Under the pieces are notes generated by a model. That model ran no database searches. It worked only from the letters and a program-made list of their open reading frames with translations, and had not been told where the DNA came from. A stretch of 64,000 bases of DNA from DATARH01 sp035550515. Its GTDB lineage: Bacteria > Pseudomonadota > Alphaproteobacteria > ATCC43930 > CGMCC-115725. Position numbers and translations under genes: made by a program. Below are positions 23,526 to 30,984 of this stretch, in pieces. Position 1 is the first letter of the stretch. Each line of letters begins with the position of its first letter. Location of the stretch: NCBI GenBank assembly GCA_035550515.1, contig DASZOZ010000012.1:1-64000 (forward strand). The letters run 5' to 3'.

Positions 23526-24020
23526 GGTCGGGTCGTTCGCCGCGGGCGGGGTCTGCGCGGTGTTGCGCCGCAGTAGCTCGGTAAAATCGATCGGGTTGAT
23601 CAGCAGCGGCGGAAAGCCGCCGTTCTGCGTCGCCTCGGCGACGATGTTGCGCGCGAAGGGGAACATCAGCCGCGGTGTTTCGACCAGCAGCACCGGCGGC
23701 AGCATCTCGCGCGGCACGTTCTGCGCCGTCACGACCGCGCCATAGATCAATTCGAGGATGAACAGGGCGTCGTTGTTGATCTTGGCGCTGGCGTTGACCG
23801 TGAGGACGACTTCATAGGTCTCTCCGCCCAGCGGCTGGGCGTTGACGTCGACATTGATGTCGACCGCGGGGGCGGTCTGCTGTTGTTGCAGGCTCTGCGG
23901 CGCGCGCGGGTTCTCGAACGACAAATCCTTGATGTATTGGGCATTGACGATAAGCCGTTGCGCCGTGTCGGCACCCGCCTGGGGCGGGACCTGCTGGCCG
24001 TTGCCGGTGGTGGTTTGCAT
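23514..24020 (-). CDS. secB: Protein-export chaperone SecB
   Basis: Homotetrameric cytoplasmic chaperone, 168 residues, that holds preproteins unfolded and hands them to SecA. Conserved segments are AQYIKDLSFENPRAP, the beta-strand TYEVVLTVNASAK, LFILELIYGAVV and the run PPVLLVETPRLMFPFARN followed by GGFPPLLINPIDF. The N-terminus is Gln- and Pro-rich, as in many alphaproteobacterial SecB proteins. It is leftward, convergent with dnaQ (12-nt overlap) and divergent from timA across 181 bp that should hold both promoters. The dnaQ-secB-timA arrangement is conserved near alphaproteobacterial origins. Confidence 0.96.
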   Translation of the reverse strand: MQTTTGNGQQVPPQAGADTAQRLIVNAQYIKDLSFENPRAPQSLQQQQTAPAVDINVDVNAQPLGGETYEVVLTVNASAKINNDALFILELIYGAVVTAQNVPREMLPPVLLVETPRLMFPFARNIVAEATQNGGFPPLLINPIDFTELLRRNTAQTPPAANDPTSVA

Positions 24021-24201
24021 CGAGGGTGCCGCTCCGCAGTTGCTGCGGTTCCGCTAACACGGATCGCCGACCGCCGCAACGGCGGCCACCCCGTCCCCGG
24101 CGGCGCGCGGGCTCCGCTTGCCGGCGGGCGGCGGAACACTTATGTATTTAACGGATCGAGGCTCTCACAGGCCGGGCCCGCCCGGACCACGGCAGGGTAA
24201 C

Positions 24202-24882
24202 ATGGGCGACCTCCCGCATTATTTCGACATTATCCTGTTCGCGATGGTGGCGCTGTTTCTGGTGCTGCGGCTGCGCAGCGTGCTGGGACGGCGCACCGGC
24301 AACGAACGCCGCCGCGACATGTTCGCGCGCAACCCGGTGCCCGGCAGCGATCAAACCGGCCCCAACAAGGTCGTGACGCTGCCGCCGCGGCGGAATCCGG
24401 CGCCGCTTGTCGCCGACGCGGCGCCGCCAAACACGGTGGCCGGCGGCATCGCCCAAATCACCGCCGTCGATCCCGGTTTCGAGGCGGCGCATTTCCTTGA
24501 CGGCGCGCGCGGCGCCTTCGAGATTATCGTCGGCGCCTTTGCCAAGGGCGACAAGGCGGCGCTGCGGCCGCTGTTGAGCGACGACACCTACCGCTCGTTT
24601 GCGGCGGCGATCGACGAGCGCGAAGCAGCCGGTGAAACCCTCGAAACCCGTGTCGAAAAGCTCAAAGATATCGATATCGTGGAAGCCGGCGTCGACGCTC
24701 GCCAGGCGCGGGTTACGGTCAAGCTGGTCTCCGACCAGATCAACGTGTTGCGCGCGCATGACGGCAGCGTCGTCGATGGCGATCCGCAAAACCTGATCGA
24801 GAAACGGGATTTCTGGACCTTCTCCCGCGACACGCGCTCGTCCGACCCGAACTGGCTGCTGGTCGCGACCGGCAGCGGCTGA
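24202..24882 (+). CDS. Tim44/TimA family membrane-anchored protein
   Basis: Inner-membrane protein of 226 residues with an N-terminal transmembrane anchor (YFDIILFAMVALFLVLRLRSVLG) and a C-terminal Tim44-like domain, the bacterial relative of mitochondrial Tim44. Conserved parts are ARGAFEIIVGAFAKGDKAALRPLL, YRSFAAAIDEREAAGETLET and the ending EKRDFWTFSRDTRSSDPNWLLVATG. The ATG at 24202 places the anchor at the N-terminus; upstream in-frame starts add a poorly conserved tail. The domain is thought to help assemble or organise membrane proteins and outer-membrane processes in Alphaproteobacteria, but this is not settled. It precedes mltA by 13 bp. Confidence 0.88.
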   Translation: MGDLPHYFDIILFAMVALFLVLRLRSVLGRRTGNERRRDMFARNPVPGSDQTGPNKVVTLPPRRNPAPLVADAAPPNTVAGGIAQITAVDPGFEAAHFLDGARGAFEIIVGAFAKGDKAALRPLLSDDTYRSFAAAIDEREAAGETLETRVEKLKDIDIVEAGVDARQARVTVKLVSDQINVLRAHDGSVVDGDPQNLIEKRDFWTFSRDTRSSDPNWLLVATGSG

Positions 24883-24895
24883 GCCGGCTCCATCG

Positions 24896-26020
24896 ATGCC
24901 CGCGCGGCGGGCTGTTGTTCTTCTGGTTCTGCTTCTTGTGGCCGGAGCCGCCGTCGCGGCGTATCTCGCCCTGCGCTCGACCCCGCCGCCGAAACTGACG
25001 CTCAAACCGGCGCGATTCGATCAGCTTGCCGGTTGGGGCGACGACGATCCTGCCGCCGCGCTGCCGGCGTTGCGCAAATCCTGCGCGGTCGTCACCGCGC
25101 GGCCGGATGACGCCCGGTTCGATCCGGCGCTGAAGGCGGGCGATTTCGGCACGGTGGGCGAGTGGCGTGCGTTATGCGCACAGGCCGCCGCGCTGCCAGC
25201 TGGCAGCGCGGTGGTGCGGCGGTTTTTCGAGGACAATTTCACTCCGCTGCTGGCCGGCGATAACGGCCGGGTTGACGGGCTTTTCACCGGGTATTACGAG
25301 ATTGTGCTGGACGGGTCGCGGGTCCGCGGCGGCCCGTTCCAGATACCGATCTACCGCCGCCCGCCCGATCCGAAGGCGTATTCCCATGCCGCGATCGACG
25401 GCGGCGCGCTGGCCGGCAAGGGTCTCGAACTGGTCTGGGTCGCCGACCCGATAGACGCCTATTTCCTGCAAATCCAAGGTTCCGGCGAGGTGCGGCTGGC
25501 CGAGGGCGGGCGCATGCGTCTCGGGTACGACGGTGGCAACGGTCAGCGCTATGTCGCGATTGGCCGGCTGCTCGTCGAACGCGGCGAGGTCCCGCTCAAG
25601 GAGATGACGATGGCGCGGCTGCGCGAATGGCTCGCGGCGCATGGCGAGGCGGGAGCCGCGCTGATGCGGGAGAACCCGTCCTATGTATTCTTCAAGGAAA
25701 TCGCCGGCGACGGGCCGATCGGCAGCGAAAAGACCGTGCTGACCGCCGGCCGCAGCCTCGCGATCGACCGCCGTTTCTTGCCGATGGGCCTGCCGATCTG
25801 GCTCGACGCGCGGCAGCGGTTCGTCGACGGCACGATCCGCCGGCTGGTGGTCGCGCAGGATACCGGCGGCGCGATCAAGGGCCCGGTGCGCGGCGATCTC
25901 TATATCGGCGGCGGCGACGCGGCCGGCCGCGAGGCGGGCGCGCTGAACGCCGCGGGCCGGTACTACCTGCTGTTGCCGAACACTGTCGCGGCGCGGGCGT
26001 TGGCCGCGGCGCATGATTGA
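24896..26020 (+). CDS. mltA: Membrane-bound lytic murein transglycosylase A
   Basis: MltA cleaves peptidoglycan glycan strands to give 1,6-anhydromuramyl products. The 374-residue protein has an N-terminal hydrophobic segment (VVLLVLLLVAGAAVAAYLAL) acting as signal or anchor, without a clear lipobox. The MltA barrel follows with FFEDNFTPL, DGLFTGYYEI, YRRPPD and the ligand segment DPIDAYFLQIQGSGEVRL. The C-terminal 3D domain has LPMGLPIWL and VVAQDTGGAIKGPVRGDLY, including the conserved Asp. It lies 13 bp after the Tim44-like gene. In related genomes the next gene is usually the Smr-domain gene; here lutABC lies in between. Confidence 0.94.
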   Translation: MPARRAVVLLVLLLVAGAAVAAYLALRSTPPPKLTLKPARFDQLAGWGDDDPAAALPALRKSCAVVTARPDDARFDPALKAGDFGTVGEWRALCAQAAALPAGSAVVRRFFEDNFTPLLAGDNGRVDGLFTGYYEIVLDGSRVRGGPFQIPIYRRPPDPKAYSHAAIDGGALAGKGLELVWVADPIDAYFLQIQGSGEVRLAEGGRMRLGYDGGNGQRYVAIGRLLVERGEVPLKEMTMARLREWLAAHGEAGAALMRENPSYVFFKEIAGDGPIGSEKTVLTAGRSLAIDRRFLPMGLPIWLDARQRFVDGTIRRLVVAQDTGGAIKGPVRGDLYIGGGDAAGREAGALNAAGRYYLLLPNTVAARALAAAHD

Positions 26021-26077
26021 TCGCCGCCGCCCGCGTCCGTATGTTCGGGCCGATCGAATAAAAGCGGTATAGCATTC

Positions 26078-26845
26078 ATGGCCGAGCCGGTGCGGGTCGC
26101 ATTGTTGGTGACGTGTCTTGTCGATCTGTTCCGCCCCAGCATCGGTTTTGCCGCCGTCAAGCTGCTGGAGGACGCCGGCTGCATCGTCGAGGTGCCCCGC
26201 GCGCAAACCTGCTGCGGCCAGCCCGCCTATAATTCGGGCGACAAGGCCGACGCGAAGGCCATTGCGCGCCAGGTGATCGCCGCGTTTGCCGGGTATGATC
26301 ACGTGGTCGCGCCCTCCGGCTCCTGCGCGGGGATGGTGCGGGTGCATTACCCGGAGCTGTTCGCCGATGAGCCGGCGATGCGCGTGCTGGTCGAGGATTT
26401 GGCGGCGCGGACCTACGAGCTGATTTCCTTTCTGACCGACGTGCGCGGCATGACCGCCGTGTCCGCGCATTGTGCCGGCACCGTCACCTACCACGATTCC
26501 TGCTCGGGTCTGCGCGAGCTGGGGGTCAAGGATCAGCCGCGTCGGCTGCTCGCCGGCGTCGAGGGTCTGTCGCTCGCCGAACTGGCCGGCGCCGAGATCT
26601 GCTGCGGTTTCGGCGGGACGTTCGCGGTCAAATATCCCGACATCTCGAACAAGATGGCGAGCGACAAGATCGCCGACATCGCTGCCACCGGCGCCGGCTG
26701 CGTGCTGGCGGGCGACCTGGGCTGCCTGCTGCAGATCGCCGGCAAGCTGTCGCGCGCCGGTAGCCGCGTCCAGGCGCGCCATGTCGCCGAGGTGCTGGCG
26801 GATATGGCCGACACGGTGCCGCCGATCGGCGCGCCGCGGGACTGA
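26078..26845 (+). CDS. lutA: Lactate utilization protein A (iron-sulfur, CCG domain)
   Basis: LutA subunit of the LutABC L-lactate oxidase system, 255 residues, cytoplasmic. It carries two cysteine-rich CCG domains: TCCGQPAYNSGDKADAKAI near residue 45 and EICCGFGGTFAVKYPDIS near residue 175, with the partner cysteines in APSGSCAGMVRVHYPELF and YHDSCSGLRELGV. These ligate iron-sulfur or related clusters. Three bases separate it from lutB. The lutABC operon converts lactate to pyruvate independently of classical lactate dehydrogenases. No lactate permease or LldR-type regulator gene flanks this copy. Confidence 0.93.
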   Translation: MAEPVRVALLVTCLVDLFRPSIGFAAVKLLEDAGCIVEVPRAQTCCGQPAYNSGDKADAKAIARQVIAAFAGYDHVVAPSGSCAGMVRVHYPELFADEPAMRVLVEDLAARTYELISFLTDVRGMTAVSAHCAGTVTYHDSCSGLRELGVKDQPRRLLAGVEGLSLAELAGAEICCGFGGTFAVKYPDISNKMASDKIADIAATGAGCVLAGDLGCLLQIAGKLSRAGSRVQARHVAEVLADMADTVPPIGAPRD

Positions 26846-26848
26846 GCG

Positions 26849-28270
26849 ATGGAAACCACCAGCCACAGCTTTGTCGACAATGCCCGCCGCGAGCTGGCCA
26901 ACCCGACGCTGCGCCGCGCGCTGGGCATGGCCGGCACGGGGTTCCCGGCGCGCCGCGCCGAAGCCATCGCCCGGCTGCCGGAATTCGAGGCGCTGCGCGA
27001 CGAGGGCAAGGCGATCAAGGACCACACGATCGCCCATCTCGACTACTACCTGGAGCTCTACGAGAAGAATGTGATCGAGGCGGGGGGCGTCGTGCATTGG
27101 GCGCGCGACGCCGCCGAGGCGCGGGCGGCGGTGCTCGACATCTGCCGCTCGGCCGGGGCGCGCATCGTCACCAAGGGCAAGTCGATGGTCGCCGAGGAGA
27201 TCGCGCTCAACGAGCATCTCGAGGCGAACGGCATCACCCCGGTCGAGACCGATCTCGGCGAATACATCATCCAACTGCGCCACGAGCCGCCGAGCCACAT
27301 CATCGCGCCGGCGATCCACCTGATGAAGGAACAGGTCGAAAGCACCTTTCGGGCGGCGCATACCGATCTCGACCCGGCCCGCGCGCTGGCCGAGGCGCCG
27401 CAACTTTGCGCCGAGGCGCGCACGATGCTGCGCCCGCAATTCCTCGCCGCCGATGTCGGCATCACCGGCGCCAATTTCCTCGTCGCCGAGACCGGGTCGA
27501 GCATTATCGTCACCAACGAAGGCAACGGCGATCTGACGCAGACCCTGCCGAAGGTGCATATCGTCGTCACCAGCATCGAGAAAGTCGTGCCGACGCTGGA
27601 GGATGCCGCGACGCTGCTGCGGCTCCTGGCGCGCTCCGCCACCGGGCAGGAATTCTCGTCCTACACCACGATGTCGACCGGGCCGCGCCGGCCGGGCGAT
27701 CTCGACGGACCCGAGCAATACCACGTCGTGCTGGTCGACAACGGCCGCTCGGCGCTGATCGGCGGCGAGTTCCGTGACATGCTGCGCTGCCTGCGCTGCG
27801 CCGCCTGCCTCAACCACTGCCCGGTCTATACCGCAATCGGCGGGCATGCCTATGGCTGGGTCTATCCCGGGCCGATGGGCGCGGTGCTGACGCCGGCGCT
27901 GATCGGCCTCGACGAGGCCGGCCACTTGCCGAACGCATCGAGCTTTTGCGGGCGCTGCGAGAGTGTCTGCCCGGTGAAGATCCCGCTGCCCAAGATGATG
28001 CGGCATTGGCGCGAGCGGCAGTTCGCCCAGCAAAAAGCCCCCGCTACCTATCGATATGGATTGGGGTTGTGGGCCTGGGTGGCGCAGCGGCCGCCGCTTT
28101 ACCACAGGATGGTCGAGCTCAAGGCGCGGGCGCTGGGTTGGCTGGGCGGCAAGCGCGGCCGTTTCCGCAGCCTGCCGCTCGCCGGCGGCTGGACCCGGGT
28201 GCGCGACATGCCCGCCCCCGAGGGCCGCAGCTTCCACGCGCTTTGGGCGGAACGGCAACGCCGGCGATGA
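26849..28270 (+). CDS. lutB: Lactate utilization iron-sulfur protein B
   Basis: LutB, 473 residues, the large subunit of the LutABC lactate-oxidising complex. The N-terminal two thirds form the LUD domain (LDYYLELYEKNVIEAGGVVHWA, TKGKSMVAEEIALNEHLE, TGANFLVAETGSSIIVTNEG). Two 4Fe-4S motifs follow: CLRCAACLNHCPVY at about residue 312 and CGRCESVCPVKIPLP at about residue 367. The C-terminal DUF3390-like part ends RSFHALWAERQRRR. The start is 3 bp after lutA and the stop overlaps the lutC start as ATGA, which indicates coupled translation of the three subunits. Confidence 0.95.
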   Translation: METTSHSFVDNARRELANPTLRRALGMAGTGFPARRAEAIARLPEFEALRDEGKAIKDHTIAHLDYYLELYEKNVIEAGGVVHWARDAAEARAAVLDICRSAGARIVTKGKSMVAEEIALNEHLEANGITPVETDLGEYIIQLRHEPPSHIIAPAIHLMKEQVESTFRAAHTDLDPARALAEAPQLCAEARTMLRPQFLAADVGITGANFLVAETGSSIIVTNEGNGDLTQTLPKVHIVVTSIEKVVPTLEDAATLLRLLARSATGQEFSSYTTMSTGPRRPGDLDGPEQYHVVLVDNGRSALIGGEFRDMLRCLRCAACLNHCPVYTAIGGHAYGWVYPGPMGAVLTPALIGLDEAGHLPNASSFCGRCESVCPVKIPLPKMMRHWRERQFAQQKAPATYRYGLGLWAWVAQRPPLYHRMVELKARALGWLGGKRGRFRSLPLAGGWTRVRDMPAPEGRSFHALWAERQRRR

Positions 28271-28965
28271 GCGCGCGCGACGATATCCTCGGCGGCATCC
28301 GCCGCAGCCTCGGCCGCGGTCCGCTCGCCGGCGCGGATGCCGCCGCGCTCGCCGAGCATGTCGCCGCGCATCGCCGCAACCTGGTCCCGGCCCGGGCGAC
28401 GGCGCTCGACACCGCCCGCCGCGTCGATCTCTTTGTCGCGATGGCGCAGGCGGTGCAGACCACGGTGACCCGCGTCGCCTTCGAGCGCGACGTGCCGCGC
28501 GAGGTCGCGCGTTATCTGGCGGCGGAAAACCTGCCGGCGGAGATCAAGATGGCACCCGACCCGGCGCTCGACGCCCTGCCCTGGAGCGAGCGGCCGTTGC
28601 TGCAGGTGCGGCGCGGCAGGGCCGAGCCGGGCGATGCGGTGTCGCTGACGCCCTGTCTCGCCGCGGTCGCCGAGACCGGTACCTTGATGCTGACCTCGGG
28701 CGAGGCGACGCCCACCACGCTCAACTTCCTGCCCGATACGCATATCGTCGTGCTGCGCGCCGGCCAGGTGGTGGCGACCTACGAAGACGGCTGGGACTTG
28801 CTGCGGGCGCAGTCGGCGGACAAATTGTGGGGCCTGCCGCGCACGGTCAACTTCATCACCGGTCCGTCGCGCACCGGCGATATCGAGCAGCGCATCGAAC
28901 TGGGCGCGCACGGACCGCGCCGGCTGCATGTGATCGTCGTCGATGGCGGCGCACCGCGATCCTGA
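28267..28965 (+). CDS. lutC: Lactate utilization protein C
   Basis: LutC, the third LUD-domain subunit of the lactate oxidase system, 232 residues. The ATG at 28267 overlaps the lutB stop by 4 nt and gives MSARDDILGGIRRSLGRG, the usual family opening. Core motifs are SLTPCLAAVAETGTLMLTSGEATPTT and LNFLPDTHIVVLRAGQVV, then LPRTVNFITGPSRTGDIEQRIELGAHGPRRLHVIVVD. These match LutC throughout, with no truncation. Its final 23 bases overlap the start of the downstream Smr-domain gene. The same-strand tight packing suggests that mltA-adjacent genes, lutABC and smr share transcripts. Confidence 0.94.
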   Translation: MSARDDILGGIRRSLGRGPLAGADAAALAEHVAAHRRNLVPARATALDTARRVDLFVAMAQAVQTTVTRVAFERDVPREVARYLAAENLPAEIKMAPDPALDALPWSERPLLQVRRGRAEPGDAVSLTPCLAAVAETGTLMLTSGEATPTTLNFLPDTHIVVLRAGQVVATYEDGWDLLRAQSADKLWGLPRTVNFITGPSRTGDIEQRIELGAHGPRRLHVIVVDGGAPRS

Positions 28966-29443
28966 CCAGGCGCTGTGGCAGCGTGCCATGCGCGGGGTCA
29001 AGCCGCTGCGCGGCCGAGCGGCGCCGCCGCCGGGGACACAACCGCCCGAGCCGCCGCAAAAGCCGGCCGGCCAACCGCAAGTTCCTGCGGCGCCGCCGCT
29101 GAGCGCCCGCCATTCCGCCGGATACGATCGCGCCAATGCCGAGCGGCTCAAGCGCGGCCAGCACCCGATCGAGGCGCGGCTCGATCTGCACGGCCTGACC
29201 CAGGCGGAAGCGCATCGCTCGCTCGCCGCGTTTCTCGGCGGCTCGCGCGCCGCCGGCAAGCGCTGCGTGCTGGTGATCACTGGGCGCGGCCGGGCGGGCG
29301 GCGGCGTGCTGAAGAGCGCGGTGCCGCGCTGGCTCGCCGAGCCGGAATTCCGCCCGCATATTCTGGCCATCGCTGCGGCGCAGCCGCGCGATGGCGGTTC
29401 CGGGGCGCTTTACGTTATGCTGCGCCGCACGCGAACCGGCTGA
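28943..29443 (+). CDS. Smr domain-containing protein
   Basis: Protein of 166 residues with a Pro/Ala-rich N-terminal half and a C-terminal Smr domain of about 85 residues. The Smr hallmark LDLHGLTQAEAHRSLAAFL and the TGRGRAGGGVLKSAVPRWL nucleic-acid loop (TGxG-type) are present. Small Smr proteins of this type are candidate endonucleases, acting on DNA or RNA. The start at 28943 overlaps lutC by 23 nt. The Smr gene usually follows mltA in Alphaproteobacteria, so it belongs to the conserved origin-side cluster and not to the lactate genes. Confidence 0.88.
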   Translation: MAAHRDPDQALWQRAMRGVKPLRGRAAPPPGTQPPEPPQKPAGQPQVPAAPPLSARHSAGYDRANAERLKRGQHPIEARLDLHGLTQAEAHRSLAAFLGGSRAAGKRCVLVITGRGRAGGGVLKSAVPRWLAEPEFRPHILAIAAAQPRDGGSGALYVMLRRTRTG

Positions 29444-29482
29444 TCCTTAGGCCGGCTGAACCCTTGGAAAAGAGGAGCCTGA

Positions 29483-30559
29483 ATGGCGTTGGGCGGTGAG
29501 CCGAGGCTCGACATCGACCGGCTGAGCGAGGCGCGGGTGCTGTGCATCGGCGATGTGATGCTCGACCACTATGTCTATGGCGAGGTGGGCCGGTTGTCGC
29601 CCGAGGCGCCGGTGCCGGTCTTGTCGGTCGACAGCGAGACGCACAGCCTCGGCGGCGCCGGCAATGTGCTGCGCAATCTCGCGGCGCTGGGGGCCGGCAT
29701 CTCTTTCGTCTCGGTCGTCGGCAATGACGATGCCGGCCGCGAGGTGCAAAATCTCCTGGCCGCGCTCGACGGCGCCGAAATCCACGTGCTGGTCCAGCCG
29801 GAGCGCAAGACCACGGTCAAGACGCGCTTTATCGCGGTCAACCAGCATTTGCTGCGCACCGACCGGGAAAGCGCTATCCCGCTCGGGCCTTACATCCGCG
29901 ACGACCTGCTGCGCCTCGCCCATGAGCTGGTGACGAGTCATGCCGTCGTGGTGATTTCCGACTACGCCAAGGGCGTGCTGACCGAAGGGGTCGCGTTCGA
30001 GATCATCAAAGAGGCGCGCGAAGCCGGGGCGGTCGTCGTCGTCGAGCCGAAAGGCGGCGACCATATCCGCTATCGCGGCGCGGACCTGCTGATGCCGAGC
30101 CGGCGCGAGCTGGCCGACGCGACCGGCATGCCGACCGCGAGCGAGCAGGAGATCGCCGCGGCGGGGCAGGCGCTGATCGAACGCTGCGGCTTTGGTGCGC
30201 TGCTCGTGCCTCTCGGCCGCGAAGGCATGATGCTGATCGAGCCGGGCGGCGGCGCCGTCGTCGAGACGCTGGCGCAGGGCGAGACTTACGACGCCGGCGG
30301 CACCGAAGACACCGCCGTCGCGGCGATGGCGGCGTGTCTCGGGGCCGGCTTCAGCCGTGCGGCGGCGGCGCATATCGCCAGCCTCGCGGCCGGCATCGTC
30401 GGCGGCAAGACCGGCACCGCCGTCGCGTCCGTCGGTGAGCTGGCGGCGGCGCTCGCCGCCGAGGCGGCCTCAGAGCCCGATCGTGGCGCCAGGGGCGAGG
30501 CCGGCCTGCGGGTCGAGGTGACGGCGCAGGCGCGCCGCCGCGGCCAGCGCGAAACGTAG
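29483..30559 (+). CDS. PfkB family kinase, heptose-7-phosphate kinase-like, altered GAGD motif
   Basis: 358-residue sugar kinase closest in layout to the kinase domain of HldE/RfaE1, which phosphorylates D-glycero-D-manno-heptose 7-phosphate for LPS core synthesis. N-terminal motifs are intact: RVLCIGDVMLDHYVYGEVGRLSPEAPVPV split around the ligand site, and LGGAGNVLRNLAALGA. The usual anion-hole signature TGAGDT is replaced by GGTEDT (nt 30297-30314): the catalytic Asp stays but the Ala-Gly pair becomes Thr-Glu. The TPNxxE metal motif reads MPSRRE. There is no nucleotidyltransferase domain and no ADP-heptose gene nearby. The C-terminal tail overlaps mmcB by 90 nt. Function may be changed or lost. 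Confidence 0.8.
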   Translation: MALGGEPRLDIDRLSEARVLCIGDVMLDHYVYGEVGRLSPEAPVPVLSVDSETHSLGGAGNVLRNLAALGAGISFVSVVGNDDAGREVQNLLAALDGAEIHVLVQPERKTTVKTRFIAVNQHLLRTDRESAIPLGPYIRDDLLRLAHELVTSHAVVVISDYAKGVLTEGVAFEIIKEAREAGAVVVVEPKGGDHIRYRGADLLMPSRRELADATGMPTASEQEIAAAGQALIERCGFGALLVPLGREGMMLIEPGGGAVVETLAQGETYDAGGTEDTAVAAMAACLGAGFSRAAAAHIASLAAGIVGGKTGTAVASVGELAAALAAEAASEPDRGARGEAGLRVEVTAQARRRGQRET

Positions 30560-30955
30560 CGTCACCGCGCGGCGGCGGCCCGGCGCCAGGATCGTGGCGC
30601 CGCCGTCGCGGATTAATGACGCGGAAAAGGCATCCGCCACTATGAGGCCACAATCCTCAGGGATGAGCGCCACGGGAAAATGGCTTGGGACAGCAAAGTA
30701 GAAACGATCGGCGAAATCGCGATACTGGACCCATTTCCGGTCGGCGCGGAAATCCGCCACCGAGCTTTTGATCTCGATGATCGCGAGATCGCCACCGCGG
30801 CCGAGGGCGAGGATGTCGGCGCGACGGCCGTTGGCGAGCGGAAATTCAAGGAGGCTGGCATAGCCGAGTTGTTCGAGCGCGCGGCAGACGCCGCGAGCGA
30901 GGAGCGCCGCATTAGGCGCTTCGGCCGGTGCACCGCCCAGCGTTATCCCGGTCAT
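30470..30955 (-). CDS. mmcB: MmcB family DNA repair protein
   Basis: MmcB (formerly DUF1052) family protein of 161 residues, a predicted PD-(D/E)XK-type nuclease induced by DNA damage in Caulobacter. Conserved features are LANGRRADILALGRGGDLAIIEIKSS near residues 45-75, containing the D-x(n)-E-x-K catalytic pattern, then VADFRADRKWVQYRDFADRFYFAVP and LIPEDCGLIVAD. The start chosen is the ATG at 30955; the frame stays open to 31045, which would run into the divergent ABC transporter gene. Only 29 bp separate the two starts. The 3-prime end overlaps the PfkB kinase gene antiparallel by 90 nt. Confidence 0.88.
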   Translation of the reverse strand: MTGITLGGAPAEAPNAALLARGVCRALEQLGYASLLEFPLANGRRADILALGRGGDLAIIEIKSSVADFRADRKWVQYRDFADRFYFAVPSHFPVALIPEDCGLIVADAFSASLIRDGGATILAPGRRRAVTLRFALAAAARLRRHLDPQAGLAPGATIGL

Positions 30956-30984
30956 GGTATGCGGTTGGAAAGAGGCATTGCCGT

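Noticed and set aside
25172..28258. Very long open frame on the minus strand antisense to mltA-lutA-lutB
   Set aside because: It is antisense to three well-supported genes, has no recognisable domain and a His/Arg/Gln-rich composition typical of the complement of G+C-rich coding DNA.
29483..30559. Calling the PfkB gene hldE or rfaE
   Set aside because: The nucleotidyltransferase half is absent and the GAGD motif is altered, so a functional heptokinase name would overstate the evidence.
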